This document shows positions 1 to 7,556 of a stretch of 64,000 nt of DNA, in pieces; the first letter of the stretch is position 1, and the number at the start of each line of letters is the position of its first letter. This stretch comes from Quadrisphaera granulorum (lineage in GTDB: Bacteria > Actinomycetota > Actinomycetes > Actinomycetales > Quadrisphaeraceae): NCBI RefSeq assembly GCF_003149145.1, contig NZ_QGDQ01000008.1:93332-157331 (forward strand). The letters are read 5' to 3'. Both the position numbers and the translations under genes were made by a program. Under the pieces are notes generated by a model. That model was not told where the DNA came from. It saw nothing but the letters and a program-made list of their open reading frames with translations, and ran no database searches.

Positions 1-1
1 C

Positions 2-367
2 TACGGCAGCCTCACCATCGTGCGGCCGGAGGAGGCCCCGGGTGGTCTGCAGGTCTTCACCCAGGACGGCGACTGGAAGGACGTCCCGGTGATCCCCGGG
101 GCGCTCGTGGTGAACATCGGCGACCTCATGGCGCAGTGGACCAACGACCAGTGGATCTCCACCCGCCACCGGGTGGCCAACCCGCCCCGTGACGTGGTGG
201 CCAACACCGAGCGCATGTCCATCGTCTTCTTCCACCAACCCAACTACGACGCCGTCATCGAGGTGCTCCCCACCTGCGTCGAACCCGGCGTGGCCCCGAA
301 GTACGCCCCGATCACTTCGGGCGACCACCTCACCATGAAGTTCGAGAAGACCCACCAGAGGGTCTGA
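2..367 (+). CDS. 2OG-Fe(II) oxygenase, isopenicillin N synthase-like (C-terminal part, truncated by window edge)
   Basis: This is the last 121 codons of a gene that starts before the window. The sequence contains the second half of a double-stranded beta-helix: a VIPGALVVNIGDLMAQW stretch, the distal iron-binding histidine in STRHRVANPP, and the 2-oxoglutarate-anchoring R-x-S in ERMSIVFF. Enzymes of this family couple 2-oxoglutarate decarboxylation to hydroxylation, desaturation or cyclisation of a small substrate, using Fe(II) held by a His-x-Asp...His triad; the His-x-Asp part lies outside the window. It is followed after 4 bases by a ferredoxin gene and then by a sugar-type ABC importer, so it probably heads or belongs to a catabolic operon. 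Two further members of this family lie at 4884-5876 and 30379-31437. The substrate cannot be read from the sequence. Confidence 0.9.
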   Translation, partial: YGSLTIVRPEEAPGGLQVFTQDGDWKDVPVIPGALVVNIGDLMAQWTNDQWISTRHRVANPPRDVVANTERMSIVFFHQPNYDAVIEVLPTCVEPGVAPKYAPITSGDHLTMKFEKTHQRV

Positions 368-371
368 GCCG

Positions 372-665
372 ATGGGTCCCGACCAGCCGGCACCCGCACG
401 CGGCACCTTCAGCGTGGTCCTGCAGCGGACCGGTCGGGTGCTCGACGTGCCCGACGACCGCTCGATCCTCGACGTGGTCGAGCAGGTGGTGGACGTGCCC
501 TTCACCTGCCGCGCGGGCGACTGCGGGTCGTGCGTGACCACGCTGCTGGCCGGGACCCCCGACTACCGCAACACCGTCCTGTCACCGCGGGCCCGAGCCG
601 CCGGCCGGCGCATCGCGCTGTGCGTCGACAGGTCACTCACCCCGACCCTGGAGCTGGACCTGTGA
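372..665 (+). CDS. stand-alone plant-type [2Fe-2S] ferredoxin
   Basis: A 97-residue protein with the plant-type cluster motif CRAGDCGSC (about residues 53-61) and a fourth cysteine in IALCVD near residue 85. The C-terminal ending CVDRSLTPTLELDL resembles the ferredoxin domain at the C-terminus of phthalate dioxygenase reductase-type proteins, but here it stands alone without flavin or NAD domains. It would be a cytoplasmic one-electron carrier. The ATG lies 4 bases after the upstream oxygenase stop, and its TGA overlaps the GTG of the ABC ATPase, so the genes are co-transcribed. 2OG oxygenases do not normally need a ferredoxin, so its partner may be another oxygenase upstream of the window or a device to keep iron reduced; this is inference. 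Confidence 0.88.
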   Translation: MGPDQPAPARGTFSVVLQRTGRVLDVPDDRSILDVVEQVVDVPFTCRAGDCGSCVTTLLAGTPDYRNTVLSPRARAAGRRIALCVDRSLTPTLELDL

Positions 666-2191
666 CCGACAGCAACGACCAGAGCGGGAAGACGGCAGCC
701 ATCGACTGCCGCGGCGTGTCCAAGGCCTACCCGGGCGTCACCGCGCTCACGGATGTGTCCCTGCGTCTGGTCCCCGGGGAAGTGCACGCCCTGCTGGGGG
801 AGAACGGCGCCGGAAAGTCGACCCTCGTCAAGATCCTTACGGGCGTCGAGCGGCCTGACCGAGGCCACGTCAGGGTGGCCGGTCGGGACCTGCACCCGCA
901 CACCCCCGTCACTGCCCGCAGGCTGGGGGTGCGGCTGCTCCCGCAGGAGCGGCATGTGGCGCCCGACCTGTCCGTGGCCGAGAACGTCATGCTCGGCGGC
1001 CTGCCCCGCACCGGGCTCGGGCTCGTCTCCGGTCGGGCCGTACGCTCGGCCGCTCAGCAGCATCTCGACACCCTCGGCGTGGACGTCGACGCCTCCTATC
1101 GTGCCGGCGACCTCACCGCCGCCCAGCAGCAGCTGGTCGAGCTGGCGCGGGTGACCGCCCGCCCGGCCCGGGTGCTCGTGCTCGACGAGCCGACGGCCTC
1201 CCTGGCGGGAGATGAGGTGGAGGTGCTCTTCGGCGTTGTCCGGCGCCTGCGCGCCACCGGCACGTCGGTCCTCTACATTTCCCACCACCTGCACGAGGTC
1301 TTCGCCCTCGCCGACCAGGTGACCGTGCTCCGCAACGGCTCGCTGGTCCACCAGACGTCCGTGGCCGACACGGACGCCGAGACCCTCCTCTCCCACGTCT
1401 TCGCCGCCGACCTCGACCGCGGCCGCCTCGACCGGGCACCCCGGGCCGCCCGCACCGAGCCGGTCATGGCCCTGCGGGGCGTGACGGCCCCCGGGCTCAG
1501 TGCGCCGGTCAATCTGGAGGTCCACCCCGGGGAGGTGCTGGCGCTGTCTGGCCCTGCAGGCTCGGGTACCACCGCGGTGGCCGAGCTGCTGGCGGGTGCC
1601 CGTAGACCCGTCACTGGCCAGGTCCTGCTGCGCGGAGCGCCCGCGCCGCGCACCCGCAGCGGGGCGGCGAGCGCCGGCATCGGGTTCGTGCCGGCCGACC
1701 GCAAGCGCGACGGCCTCCTGCTCGAGCGCTCGATCAGCGAGAACGTCTGGCTGGGACCGGCGGCGACGTCGTGGCTGCACCGCCCGCGCCGCGCCCACGA
1801 GGGCGCATGCAGGGTGCTCGCGGCCGCCCGGGCCTCCACCACCGACAGCACCCGGCCGGTCCGCTCCCTCTCGGGTGGCAACCAGCAGCGCGTCGTCTTC
1901 GGGCGATGGCTCGCGACCTCCTGCAGCGTCCTCGTGCTCGACCAGCCGACGGCGGGCGTCGACATCGGCGCCAAGTTCGCCATCTACCGCCAACTGCTGG
2001 ATCTGACGGCGCAGGGCATGGCCGTGGTGGTCGTCTCCAGCGACTACGAGGAAATCTCCGCCCTGGCCGACCGCGTGGTCGTCATGACCGCGGGCCGCAC
2101 GTCCGCGGAGGTGGACGGGGCGAGCACCACTCCCGAGGAGCTCTTTGCCCTCGAGTCCCCCACCGAGCGCGACCTCCAGGAGGCCTTGTGA
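662..2191 (+). CDS. sugar-type (RbsA/MglA-like) ABC importer, ATP-binding protein
   Basis: A 509-residue ATPase with two nucleotide-binding domains, as in importers of the ribose/galactoside class. The first domain has Walker A GENGAGKST (near residue 45), a degenerate signature region LTAAQQQLVELAR and Walker B VLVLDEPTASL. The second has a degenerate Walker A (SGPAGSGTTAVAELL, lacking the lysine), a good signature LSGGNQQRV and Walker B VLVLDQPTAGVD. One degenerate and one intact site is normal for this family. The GTG at 662 is chosen because it overlaps the ferredoxin stop (GTGA) and gives the usual length; longer in-frame extension upstream would overrun the ferredoxin. It energises the permease that follows with a 4-base overlap. 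Confidence 0.95.
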   Translation: MTDSNDQSGKTAAIDCRGVSKAYPGVTALTDVSLRLVPGEVHALLGENGAGKSTLVKILTGVERPDRGHVRVAGRDLHPHTPVTARRLGVRLLPQERHVAPDLSVAENVMLGGLPRTGLGLVSGRAVRSAAQQHLDTLGVDVDASYRAGDLTAAQQQLVELARVTARPARVLVLDEPTASLAGDEVEVLFGVVRRLRATGTSVLYISHHLHEVFALADQVTVLRNGSLVHQTSVADTDAETLLSHVFAADLDRGRLDRAPRAARTEPVMALRGVTAPGLSAPVNLEVHPGEVLALSGPAGSGTTAVAELLAGARRPVTGQVLLRGAPAPRTRSGAASAGIGFVPADRKRDGLLLERSISENVWLGPAATSWLHRPRRAHEGACRVLAAARASTTDSTRPVRSLSGGNQQRVVFGRWLATSCSVLVLDQPTAGVDIGAKFAIYRQLLDLTAQGMAVVVVSSDYEEISALADRVVVMTAGRTSAEVDGASTTPEELFALESPTERDLQEAL

Positions 2192-3285
2192 GCAGCAACT
2201 CCCTCACCCGAGCGAGCTCGACGGAGACGGGGACCGCAGCCGAGGCCGGCGTCGCCGTCCCGACTCGCACCCCGGCGCGGCTGCAGTTCACCACCGTCGC
2301 GGCTGCCCGCTCGATCGTGCCGCTGCTCGTGGTCGTCGTGGTGCTCTCCTGGGTCACTGGAAGCCAGAACCCGGCGTTCCTCACCTCCGTCAACGCGCAG
2401 AACGTGCTCGCTCAGGTGGCCGTGCTCGGCATCCTCGCCGTCGGGCAGACCTTCCTCGTGGTGGGAGGCCAGATCGACCTGTCGGTCGGCAGCCTGGTCA
2501 GCCTCGTTGGGGTGGTCGCCGCGCGGTGCTTCGCCGACGGGTGGAGCACGCCCGCCGTCGTGGTCCTCGCCCTGGCGATCGGCGCCGCGACGGGTCTCGT
2601 CTGGGGGACCGCCGTCGCCCTGCTCGACGTGCCACCCTTCATCCTCACCCTCGGCGGGCTCAGCGTGCTGGGCTCGCTCGCCCTGGTCCTGTCAGACAAC
2701 ACCCCGGTGCCAGTGCGCGACGGCCTGTCGTCCTGGGGGTTCGGTACCTGGGGGCCCCTGCGCACACCGGTCGCGATGCTCCTGCTTGTCGTGGTGCTCG
2801 GCGCGCTCCTGCTGCACTTCACCCGCTTCGGCCGGACCACCTTCGCCCTCGGCTCCAGCCGCTCGACCACCTTCCTCGCCGGCGTCCCCGTGAAGCGCCA
2901 CCTCGTGCTCCTGTACGTCGGCAACAGCACGCTCGCCGCCTTCGCCGGTCTCCTCATGATGGCCCGCATCGCCTCCGGAGACCCTCGCGCGGGACTCGGC
3001 CTGGAGCTGTCCGTCATCGCCGTCGTGGTGCTCGGAGGGGCGACGCTCGCCGGGGGCCGCGGCACCGTGGTGGGCACCTTCGCCGGCGTGCTCGTGCTCG
3101 GTGTGGTCAGCGCCTCCCTGACGTTCCTGCAGGTTCCGGGCGCGTTCCAGTCGCTCGTCTCCGGAGGCATCCTCGTGCTCGCCGTCGTCGCCACCGCGCT
3201 CGCGGAGCGCCGCGCAGGCGGCTCGGGGACGGCGGGATGGGCCGGCGCCCTGCGCCGGTCGCTGCCGCGCCTGAAGCGCACCTGA
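2188..3285 (+). CDS. sugar-type (RbsC-like) ABC importer, permease
   Basis: A 365-residue integral membrane protein of the branched-chain/ribose permease superfamily. It has many hydrophobic segments (for example SIVPLLVVVVVLSWVTG and VAVLGILAVGQTFLVVGGQ) and the family hallmark QIDLSVGSLVSLVGVV, followed near the C-terminus by VVVLGGATLAGGRGTVVGT. It forms the membrane channel with the ATPase encoded just upstream. The GTG at 2188 overlaps the ATPase stop codon (GTGA), which fixes the start. A 142-base gap with a small hairpin separates it from the binding-protein gene. The transported substrate is unknown; this permease family carries ribose, xylose, autoinducer-2 and sometimes nucleosides. 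Confidence 0.95.
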   Translation: MSSNSLTRASSTETGTAAEAGVAVPTRTPARLQFTTVAAARSIVPLLVVVVVLSWVTGSQNPAFLTSVNAQNVLAQVAVLGILAVGQTFLVVGGQIDLSVGSLVSLVGVVAARCFADGWSTPAVVVLALAIGAATGLVWGTAVALLDVPPFILTLGGLSVLGSLALVLSDNTPVPVRDGLSSWGFGTWGPLRTPVAMLLLVVVLGALLLHFTRFGRTTFALGSSRSTTFLAGVPVKRHLVLLYVGNSTLAAFAGLLMMARIASGDPRAGLGLELSVIAVVVLGGATLAGGRGTVVGTFAGVLVLGVVSASLTFLQVPGAFQSLVSGGILVLAVVATALAERRAGGSGTAGWAGALRRSLPRLKRT

Positions 3286-3305
3286 CACCTCAGGCAGGGG
3301 CCTTT

Positions 3306-3322
3306 CGCTGCAGCTCGCAGCG
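3306..3322 (+). terminator. short hairpin between permease and binding-protein genes
   Basis: A perfect 6-base inverted repeat (CGCTGC / GCAGCG) with a 5-base loop lies 20 bases after the permease stop. There is no T-tract, so it is at most a weak terminator or an mRNA-stabilising hairpin in front of the highly expressed binding-protein gene. Confidence 0.3.
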
Positions 3323-3427
3323 GCTCTCTGCCGTCGTCGTCCTCAGTTCCATCACTCCCTCCTGCTCCCGGGTGGCACCGCCACCCGGTCATCGCCGCAC
3401 GCCCGCTCCCGACCCCGGAGGTCCCCC

Positions 3428-4498
3428 GTGTCCGAGCACCGCCCCGCCCCCACCGCGCCGCGCTCCGGTCTGACCGCCCAGCCCAGCCGGCGCTCGCTCC
3501 TGCTCGCCGGCGGCCTGCTGACCACGAGCGGCCTGCTCGCTGCCTGCGGCTCCTCGTCCACCGCCAGCGCAGGAGCCAGCAGCGGCAGCGTTGCCGGCAG
3601 CGGCGGGGGGACCGGCGTGATCGGCATCTCACTCAACGGCAACAACGCTTATTCGAGCTACGTCGCCGAGGGCGTCTACAAGGTGCTCGACGGCACCGGC
3701 TTCACCGCCACCGGCGTGCAGAACAACTTCAGCTCCGCCACCGAGCTCAGCAACGTGCAGAACCTCCTGGCCCAGGGCATCAAGGGCCTCGTGGTGCTGC
3801 CCGCTGACGCCACCACCATCGCCAAGGCGGCCCAGCTCTGCGTTCAGCAGCAGGTACCTGTGGGCAACGCCCTGTGGCCTGGCAGTGGCGAGGGCGCGGA
3901 CGACTTCGCCGGCAAGGCCACGCTCGACAGCGTGGAGGGCGGCAAGATGATCGGCGAGTGGCTCAAGGCCAACGCCAAGCCCGGCCCGGTGGTGGTTGTC
4001 CAGGGGATCGTGGGACAGGGCTTCTCCGAGAAGATCGACGAGGGCCTCGACGCGGCCCTCGCCGGGTCGGGCTTCTCCGTGGTGGTGCGCGAGCAGGGCT
4101 TCTTCGCCCGGGACAAGGCCACTCAGATCGTCCAGACGGCCCTACAGGCCCATCCGGACGTGACGGCGATCGTGGCCTACTCGGCCTCGATGTCCAACGG
4201 CATCGCAGCCTTCCTCAAGGGGCAGGGGACCACCACCATCACCCACGTCTCCAGCGACGCCGACGATGAGATGATCACGTGGCTCAAGACGCCGTACCTG
4301 GCGGCCACCCGGTACTACTCCGCCGCCCAGACCGGCGTGGTGGCGGCCCAGGCCGTGCTGGCGAAGATCCAGGGGACGACGTCGAGCATGCCCGACACCA
4401 TCGACCAGGTCATGGCCACGAAGGACACCATCGACGACGTCGTCGCCAAGAACCCCTACCGCTACGAGCAGTACGCGGCGCTGGCCGCGAAGATCTGA
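3428..4498 (+). CDS. sugar-type (RbsB-like) ABC importer, substrate-binding lipoprotein
   Basis: A 356-residue periplasmic-binding-protein type 1 domain with a Tat-like twin-arginine leader (PSRRSLLLAGG) and a lipobox LLAAC, so it should be a membrane-anchored lipoprotein outside the cell. The mature region starts after a Ser/Gly-rich linker with GVIGISLNGNN and contains the usual two-lobe features such as GIKGLVVLPAD and GGKMIGEWL. It captures the ligand for the permease/ATPase pair upstream. No promoter is obvious in the preceding gap and it is probably expressed with them. In ribose-type systems this protein sets specificity; here the ligand could be a sugar, a nucleoside or another polar nitrogen compound judging from the neighbouring urease-like genes, but this is not shown by the sequence. 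Confidence 0.93.
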   Translation: MSEHRPAPTAPRSGLTAQPSRRSLLLAGGLLTTSGLLAACGSSSTASAGASSGSVAGSGGGTGVIGISLNGNNAYSSYVAEGVYKVLDGTGFTATGVQNNFSSATELSNVQNLLAQGIKGLVVLPADATTIAKAAQLCVQQQVPVGNALWPGSGEGADDFAGKATLDSVEGGKMIGEWLKANAKPGPVVVVQGIVGQGFSEKIDEGLDAALAGSGFSVVVREQGFFARDKATQIVQTALQAHPDVTAIVAYSASMSNGIAAFLKGQGTTTITHVSSDADDEMITWLKTPYLAATRYYSAAQTGVVAAQAVLAKIQGTTSSMPDTIDQVMATKDTIDDVVAKNPYRYEQYAALAAKI

Positions 4499-4506
4499 GC
4501 CCTGCC

Positions 4507-4905
4507 GTGGTCACCCTGTCGTTCACCAGCCTCGTGGTGCCCGACCCCGTGCGCTCCTCCGCCTTCTACGAGGACGTGTTCGGCCTGGCCGAGGTCACCG
4601 AGCTGACCTCGGCGTGGTTCCGCGGCCTCCACCTGGGAGGCATCGTCCTCGGGTTCAGCCACCCCCACGCCTACGAGCTCCTGGGGCTGGCCGAGCCGCC
4701 GCCCGGGACTGACGCCGTCAGGACCTTCCTCACGTTCGAGGCCGCGTCCGAGGCCGAGGTCGACGCCCTCACGCGCAGGGCCACCGACCGCGGAGCTGTG
4801 CTGGCCGCAGGACCCGGGCGCACGTACTACGGCGCCTGGCAGTCGGTGCTGCTGGACCCCGACGGGCACGCGTTCCGCATCAATCACCTGCGGCTGGGGT
4901 CGTGA
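4507..4905 (+). CDS. VOC (glyoxalase/dioxygenase superfamily) protein
   Basis: A 132-residue single VOC protein: the N-terminal half begins SFTSLVVPDPVRSSAFYEDVFG and the C-terminal half ends VLLDPDGHAFRINHL, the two beta-alpha-beta-beta-beta units of the fold. VOC proteins are metal-dependent isomerases, lyases, dioxygenases or binding/resistance proteins. The GTG at 4507 is chosen because it lies 8 bases after the binding-protein stop and starts directly before the first conserved strand. The gene ends inside the last codons of the convergent oxygenase gene (22-base tail overlap). Its place at the end of the ABC operon suggests it acts on, or protects against, a pathway intermediate. Confidence 0.85.
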   Translation: MVTLSFTSLVVPDPVRSSAFYEDVFGLAEVTELTSAWFRGLHLGGIVLGFSHPHAYELLGLAEPPPGTDAVRTFLTFEAASEAEVDALTRRATDRGAVLAAGPGRTYYGAWQSVLLDPDGHAFRINHLRLGS

Positions 4906-5876
4906 GGAGACCCCACCGAGGTCTGCCGCAGGTACTTCTCCCTCAGGTGCTCGGCAGCGGTGGGGGCGTCGGGCCAGCCGGACGCGTCCCCGGCCAGCTC
5001 GGGCAGCACGTCGACGGGCTCCTCGGCGTTCGGGTGCGCGTAGAAGGCGACCGCAAGCCGGTCGCTGTCCCACGCCACGTCCCGGCGGGGGTTTACCACC
5101 CGGTGCAACGTCGCCGGCCACCGGTGGTCGGTCCACTCCGTCCACAGGTCACCGACCATGACCACCACCGCGCCGGGGATCACCGGGACGTCGACCCACT
5201 CGCCCCCGGAGTCGAGCACCTGCAGAGCACCCGGCCGCGGCTCCGCCACGCTCAGCGTGAACGCCCCGTAGTCGGAGTGCACCCCCGCCCTCAGCTGCCC
5301 GGGCAGGGGCGGCTCGGGCTGGCTCGGGTAGTACAGGGCCCGCAGCATGCTGATCTCCCGGTCGAACCGCGCCGCCATCGCCTCGGGGGAGACGCCCAGG
5401 CCCTGCGCTGCGGCGCGGGTCAGAGCGAGGTTGGTCTCGGCGAAGGCGCGGTACGCCCGGACCCACACCTCCCGAAAGCCGGGGAGTGCCGGCCACCGGT
5501 TCGGCGCGTGCTCGGGCGTGCCGTCTGCCCATCCCTCGCCGAGGCCGACCTCCGGCCCGATGTCGAACTTCTCCTTGAGGTCGGCGGGCGACTCCTCGTC
5601 CAGGGAGAACGTGATGCTCTCGCTGCCCACGGGCGCCCAGCCGCGCACCTGGTCCGGTGCCGGCTGCGCGACGGTCGCCTTCACCGGGGTTGGCATCGCG
5701 AAGAACCGGCGGGTCGCGCGGAACAGGTCCTCCACGAGCGCGGCGGAGATGTCATGACCCGTCACCTGGAAGAAGCCGACCTCTTCGCACGCCCCGCTCA
5801 CCGCCCGCGCGACCCCGCGGTCGCCGCCGGACCCACGGCGAGCAGCCGAGATGTCAATGACCGGGATCGTCCGCAC
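4884..5876 (-). CDS. 2OG-Fe(II) oxygenase, isopenicillin N synthase-like
   Basis: A 330-residue complete member of the IPNS/DIOX family. The N-terminal DIOX_N part has IPVIDISA and EEVGFFQVTGHDI; the catalytic part has the iron ligands His-x-Asp in GVHSDYGAFTLS and the distal His in ATLHRVVNPRRD. The usual 2OG-binding R-x-S reads R-L-A (DRLAVAFYAHP), so the serine is replaced by alanine, whereas the partial paralogue at the window start keeps R-x-S. It is divergent from the PucR regulator, with about 70 bases between them, and faces the VOC gene. This arrangement suggests control by that PucR protein. The reaction is unknown. Confidence 0.93.
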   Translation of the reverse strand: MRTIPVIDISAARRGSGGDRGVARAVSGACEEVGFFQVTGHDISAALVEDLFRATRRFFAMPTPVKATVAQPAPDQVRGWAPVGSESITFSLDEESPADLKEKFDIGPEVGLGEGWADGTPEHAPNRWPALPGFREVWVRAYRAFAETNLALTRAAAQGLGVSPEAMAARFDREISMLRALYYPSQPEPPLPGQLRAGVHSDYGAFTLSVAEPRPGALQVLDSGGEWVDVPVIPGAVVVMVGDLWTEWTDHRWPATLHRVVNPRRDVAWDSDRLAVAFYAHPNAEEPVDVLPELAGDASGWPDAPTAAEHLREKYLRQTSVGSPHDPSRR

Positions 5877-5898
5877 CGTCCGGAGCCTAAGGTGCCCG

Positions 5899-5919
5899 CA
5901 CCCCTGAACACCGGGGGTG
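5899..5919. promoter_or_regulatory. inverted repeat in the oxygenase/PucR divergent promoter
   Basis: CACCCC and GGGGTG form a perfect 6-base inverted repeat with a 9-base spacer, midway between the divergent oxygenase and PucR-type genes. It is a candidate autoregulatory operator; no experiment or motif match backs this beyond position and symmetry. Confidence 0.35.
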
Positions 5920-5945
5920 AGCCAGGGATCCCAGGAGGCCTCCGG

Positions 5946-7490
5946 GTGCCGATGTCGATCAGCGGTCTGGCGGCCGCTGCTGGTTTGACGGTGGTCAGCA
6001 CGGGGGCTGGCGCCGACCGGCCGGTCACCGGCGTGCGCGTCGAAGGGAAACCGGGTCGGGACGACGGTCCCACCGTCCTGGTGCTCCCCTGGAAGCCGGT
6101 GCGCCGTGGAGCTCCGCTTCCACCACTGGCCGACCGCTTAGAGGGCGTGCTGCGCACGGCCGCTACCGCCGTCGTCGTCGTGCCAGCGGACCGCTCGGTC
6201 CACCCGCCAGCGGAGCTGACCGCGTTGTTCGCAGGATCACCGACCGCGGTGCTGTGGGGCCCGCCGCAGGAGCCGGAGGCACTGGCCGCCCGTCTCCTCT
6301 CCCTCATGGGGCGCGCGAGCGCGACGGGTCGGGAAGCCGACGACATGGTCTTAACCCTGCTGGAAGGGGACCTCGATGTCGCCAGTCTCACCGCCGCGCT
6401 AGCTGACGCGCTGGGGGCTGACGTGACGGTGACCGCCGCGTCGAGGGGGCAGGGCACGTCTGACGGCGTGGAGGTGGCGCACGCGCGCGGTGCCGGGTTC
6501 AGCGGCGCAGAGCCGTCATTCGACACGGCCAGCCCCCTCGTGGACGCGCCTGACGGCGCCGAGCCACCTGCTGCCACCGACGTCGTGCTGGACCTGCGGC
6601 ACGCCGGGCGCCTGATCGGTGCGGTGCGCCTCGCCCGCGCTGCGCCGCTGTCCGCTCCGGAGCTCCACCACGCGGGGCTGACCGCGCGGCTGCTCGCTCT
6701 GAGCCTCAGCGCCCACGAGGGTGACCACCGCCACCGGGCCGCCGCTCGGCCGGCCCTGGCCGCCATCCTCAACGACGACCTCGCAGCCCGGGAGAACGAG
6801 ATCCGCCGCAGCCGCAGGCTCGGCACCTTCCCCGTGCGCTCCGCCGTCTTCCTGGCCGTCGTCCCGTTCGGCACCAGCTTGGGCAGCACCGGCCTGCAGC
6901 GGCTCTCGCGGGAGGTCGAGGCCGCGGTGCTGCGCATCGATCCCAGGGCGGTCGTGATCGAGCACGAGGGCTACGTGGTGCTCGTCGTCGGGGCCGACCT
7001 CGACCTCGACCGGGTGCAGCGGACCGTGTACCGGGGGGTGAGCCTGCCGCTGTGCGTGGGTGCCAGCAGGCCCGTCGACGACGTCCGCCGCTTCGCCGGG
7101 GCCTTCCGCCAGGCGCAGCGCGCCGTGGTCATCGCCAAGGCGCTCGGCTGGGCCAACCGCGTGGCCACCTACGACTCCCTGGGCGTGACCCGCCTGCTCC
7201 ACCAGCTGCCGGAGTACGAGCGGCGCGAGTTCACCCGCGAGGTGCTGGGCGCCGTCGCTGGCACGGGGGATGTGGCCGCCGAGGGGCGCCGGGTGCTCCG
7301 CAGCTACCGGGCCGCGAACGGCAACTTCAGCGAGGCCGCACGGCAGGTGTTCCTGCACCACAACACCTATCGGCAGCGCATCGTGCGCCTGCAGGAGCAG
7401 CTGGGCGACTTCGTCAACGACCCGGAGGTGCGGCTGTCGGTGTTCGTGGCCCTCGACCTGCACCGCCTCGACAACGACCGCGACGCCTGA
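5946..7490 (+). CDS. PucR-family transcriptional regulator
   Basis: A 514-residue regulator. The N-terminal part (SISGLAAAAGLTVVSTG onward) resembles the PucR N-terminal ligand-sensing domain, the middle holds a GGDEF-like CdaR segment, and the C-terminus has the PucR helix-turn-helix with the family signature VLRSYRAANGNFSEAARQVF followed by HHNTYRQRI. PucR-type proteins commonly activate catabolism of purines or other nitrogen compounds. GTG at 5946 is preferred because AGGAGG (5933-5938) ends 7 bases before it; an ATG at 5952 is possible. It sits between an oxygenase on the other strand and the F420 oxidoreductase/urease-like genes, and is the likely controller of both. Confidence 0.9.
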   Translation: MPMSISGLAAAAGLTVVSTGAGADRPVTGVRVEGKPGRDDGPTVLVLPWKPVRRGAPLPPLADRLEGVLRTAATAVVVVPADRSVHPPAELTALFAGSPTAVLWGPPQEPEALAARLLSLMGRASATGREADDMVLTLLEGDLDVASLTAALADALGADVTVTAASRGQGTSDGVEVAHARGAGFSGAEPSFDTASPLVDAPDGAEPPAATDVVLDLRHAGRLIGAVRLARAAPLSAPELHHAGLTARLLALSLSAHEGDHRHRAAARPALAAILNDDLAARENEIRRSRRLGTFPVRSAVFLAVVPFGTSLGSTGLQRLSREVEAAVLRIDPRAVVIEHEGYVVLVVGADLDLDRVQRTVYRGVSLPLCVGASRPVDDVRRFAGAFRQAQRAVVIAKALGWANRVATYDSLGVTRLLHQLPEYERREFTREVLGAVAGTGDVAAEGRRVLRSYRAANGNFSEAARQVFLHHNTYRQRIVRLQEQLGDFVNDPEVRLSVFVALDLHRLDNDRDA

Positions 7491-7556
7491 CCGCCGTCGC
7501 CGTCCCGTCGCTACGAGCGCGGGCACCACTGACCAACACCGTCAAGGAGACCCTCC

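Noticed and set aside
563..1993. Long open frame on the minus strand opposite the ABC ATPase
   Set aside because: It is antisense to a clear ABC ATPase and consists of Arg/Gly/Pro-rich low-complexity sequence, as expected from open shadow frames in high-GC DNA.
4902..5945. Upstream extension of the PucR frame over the divergent oxygenase
   Set aside because: The extension is antisense to a well-supported oxygenase gene; AGGAGG sits before GTG 5946.
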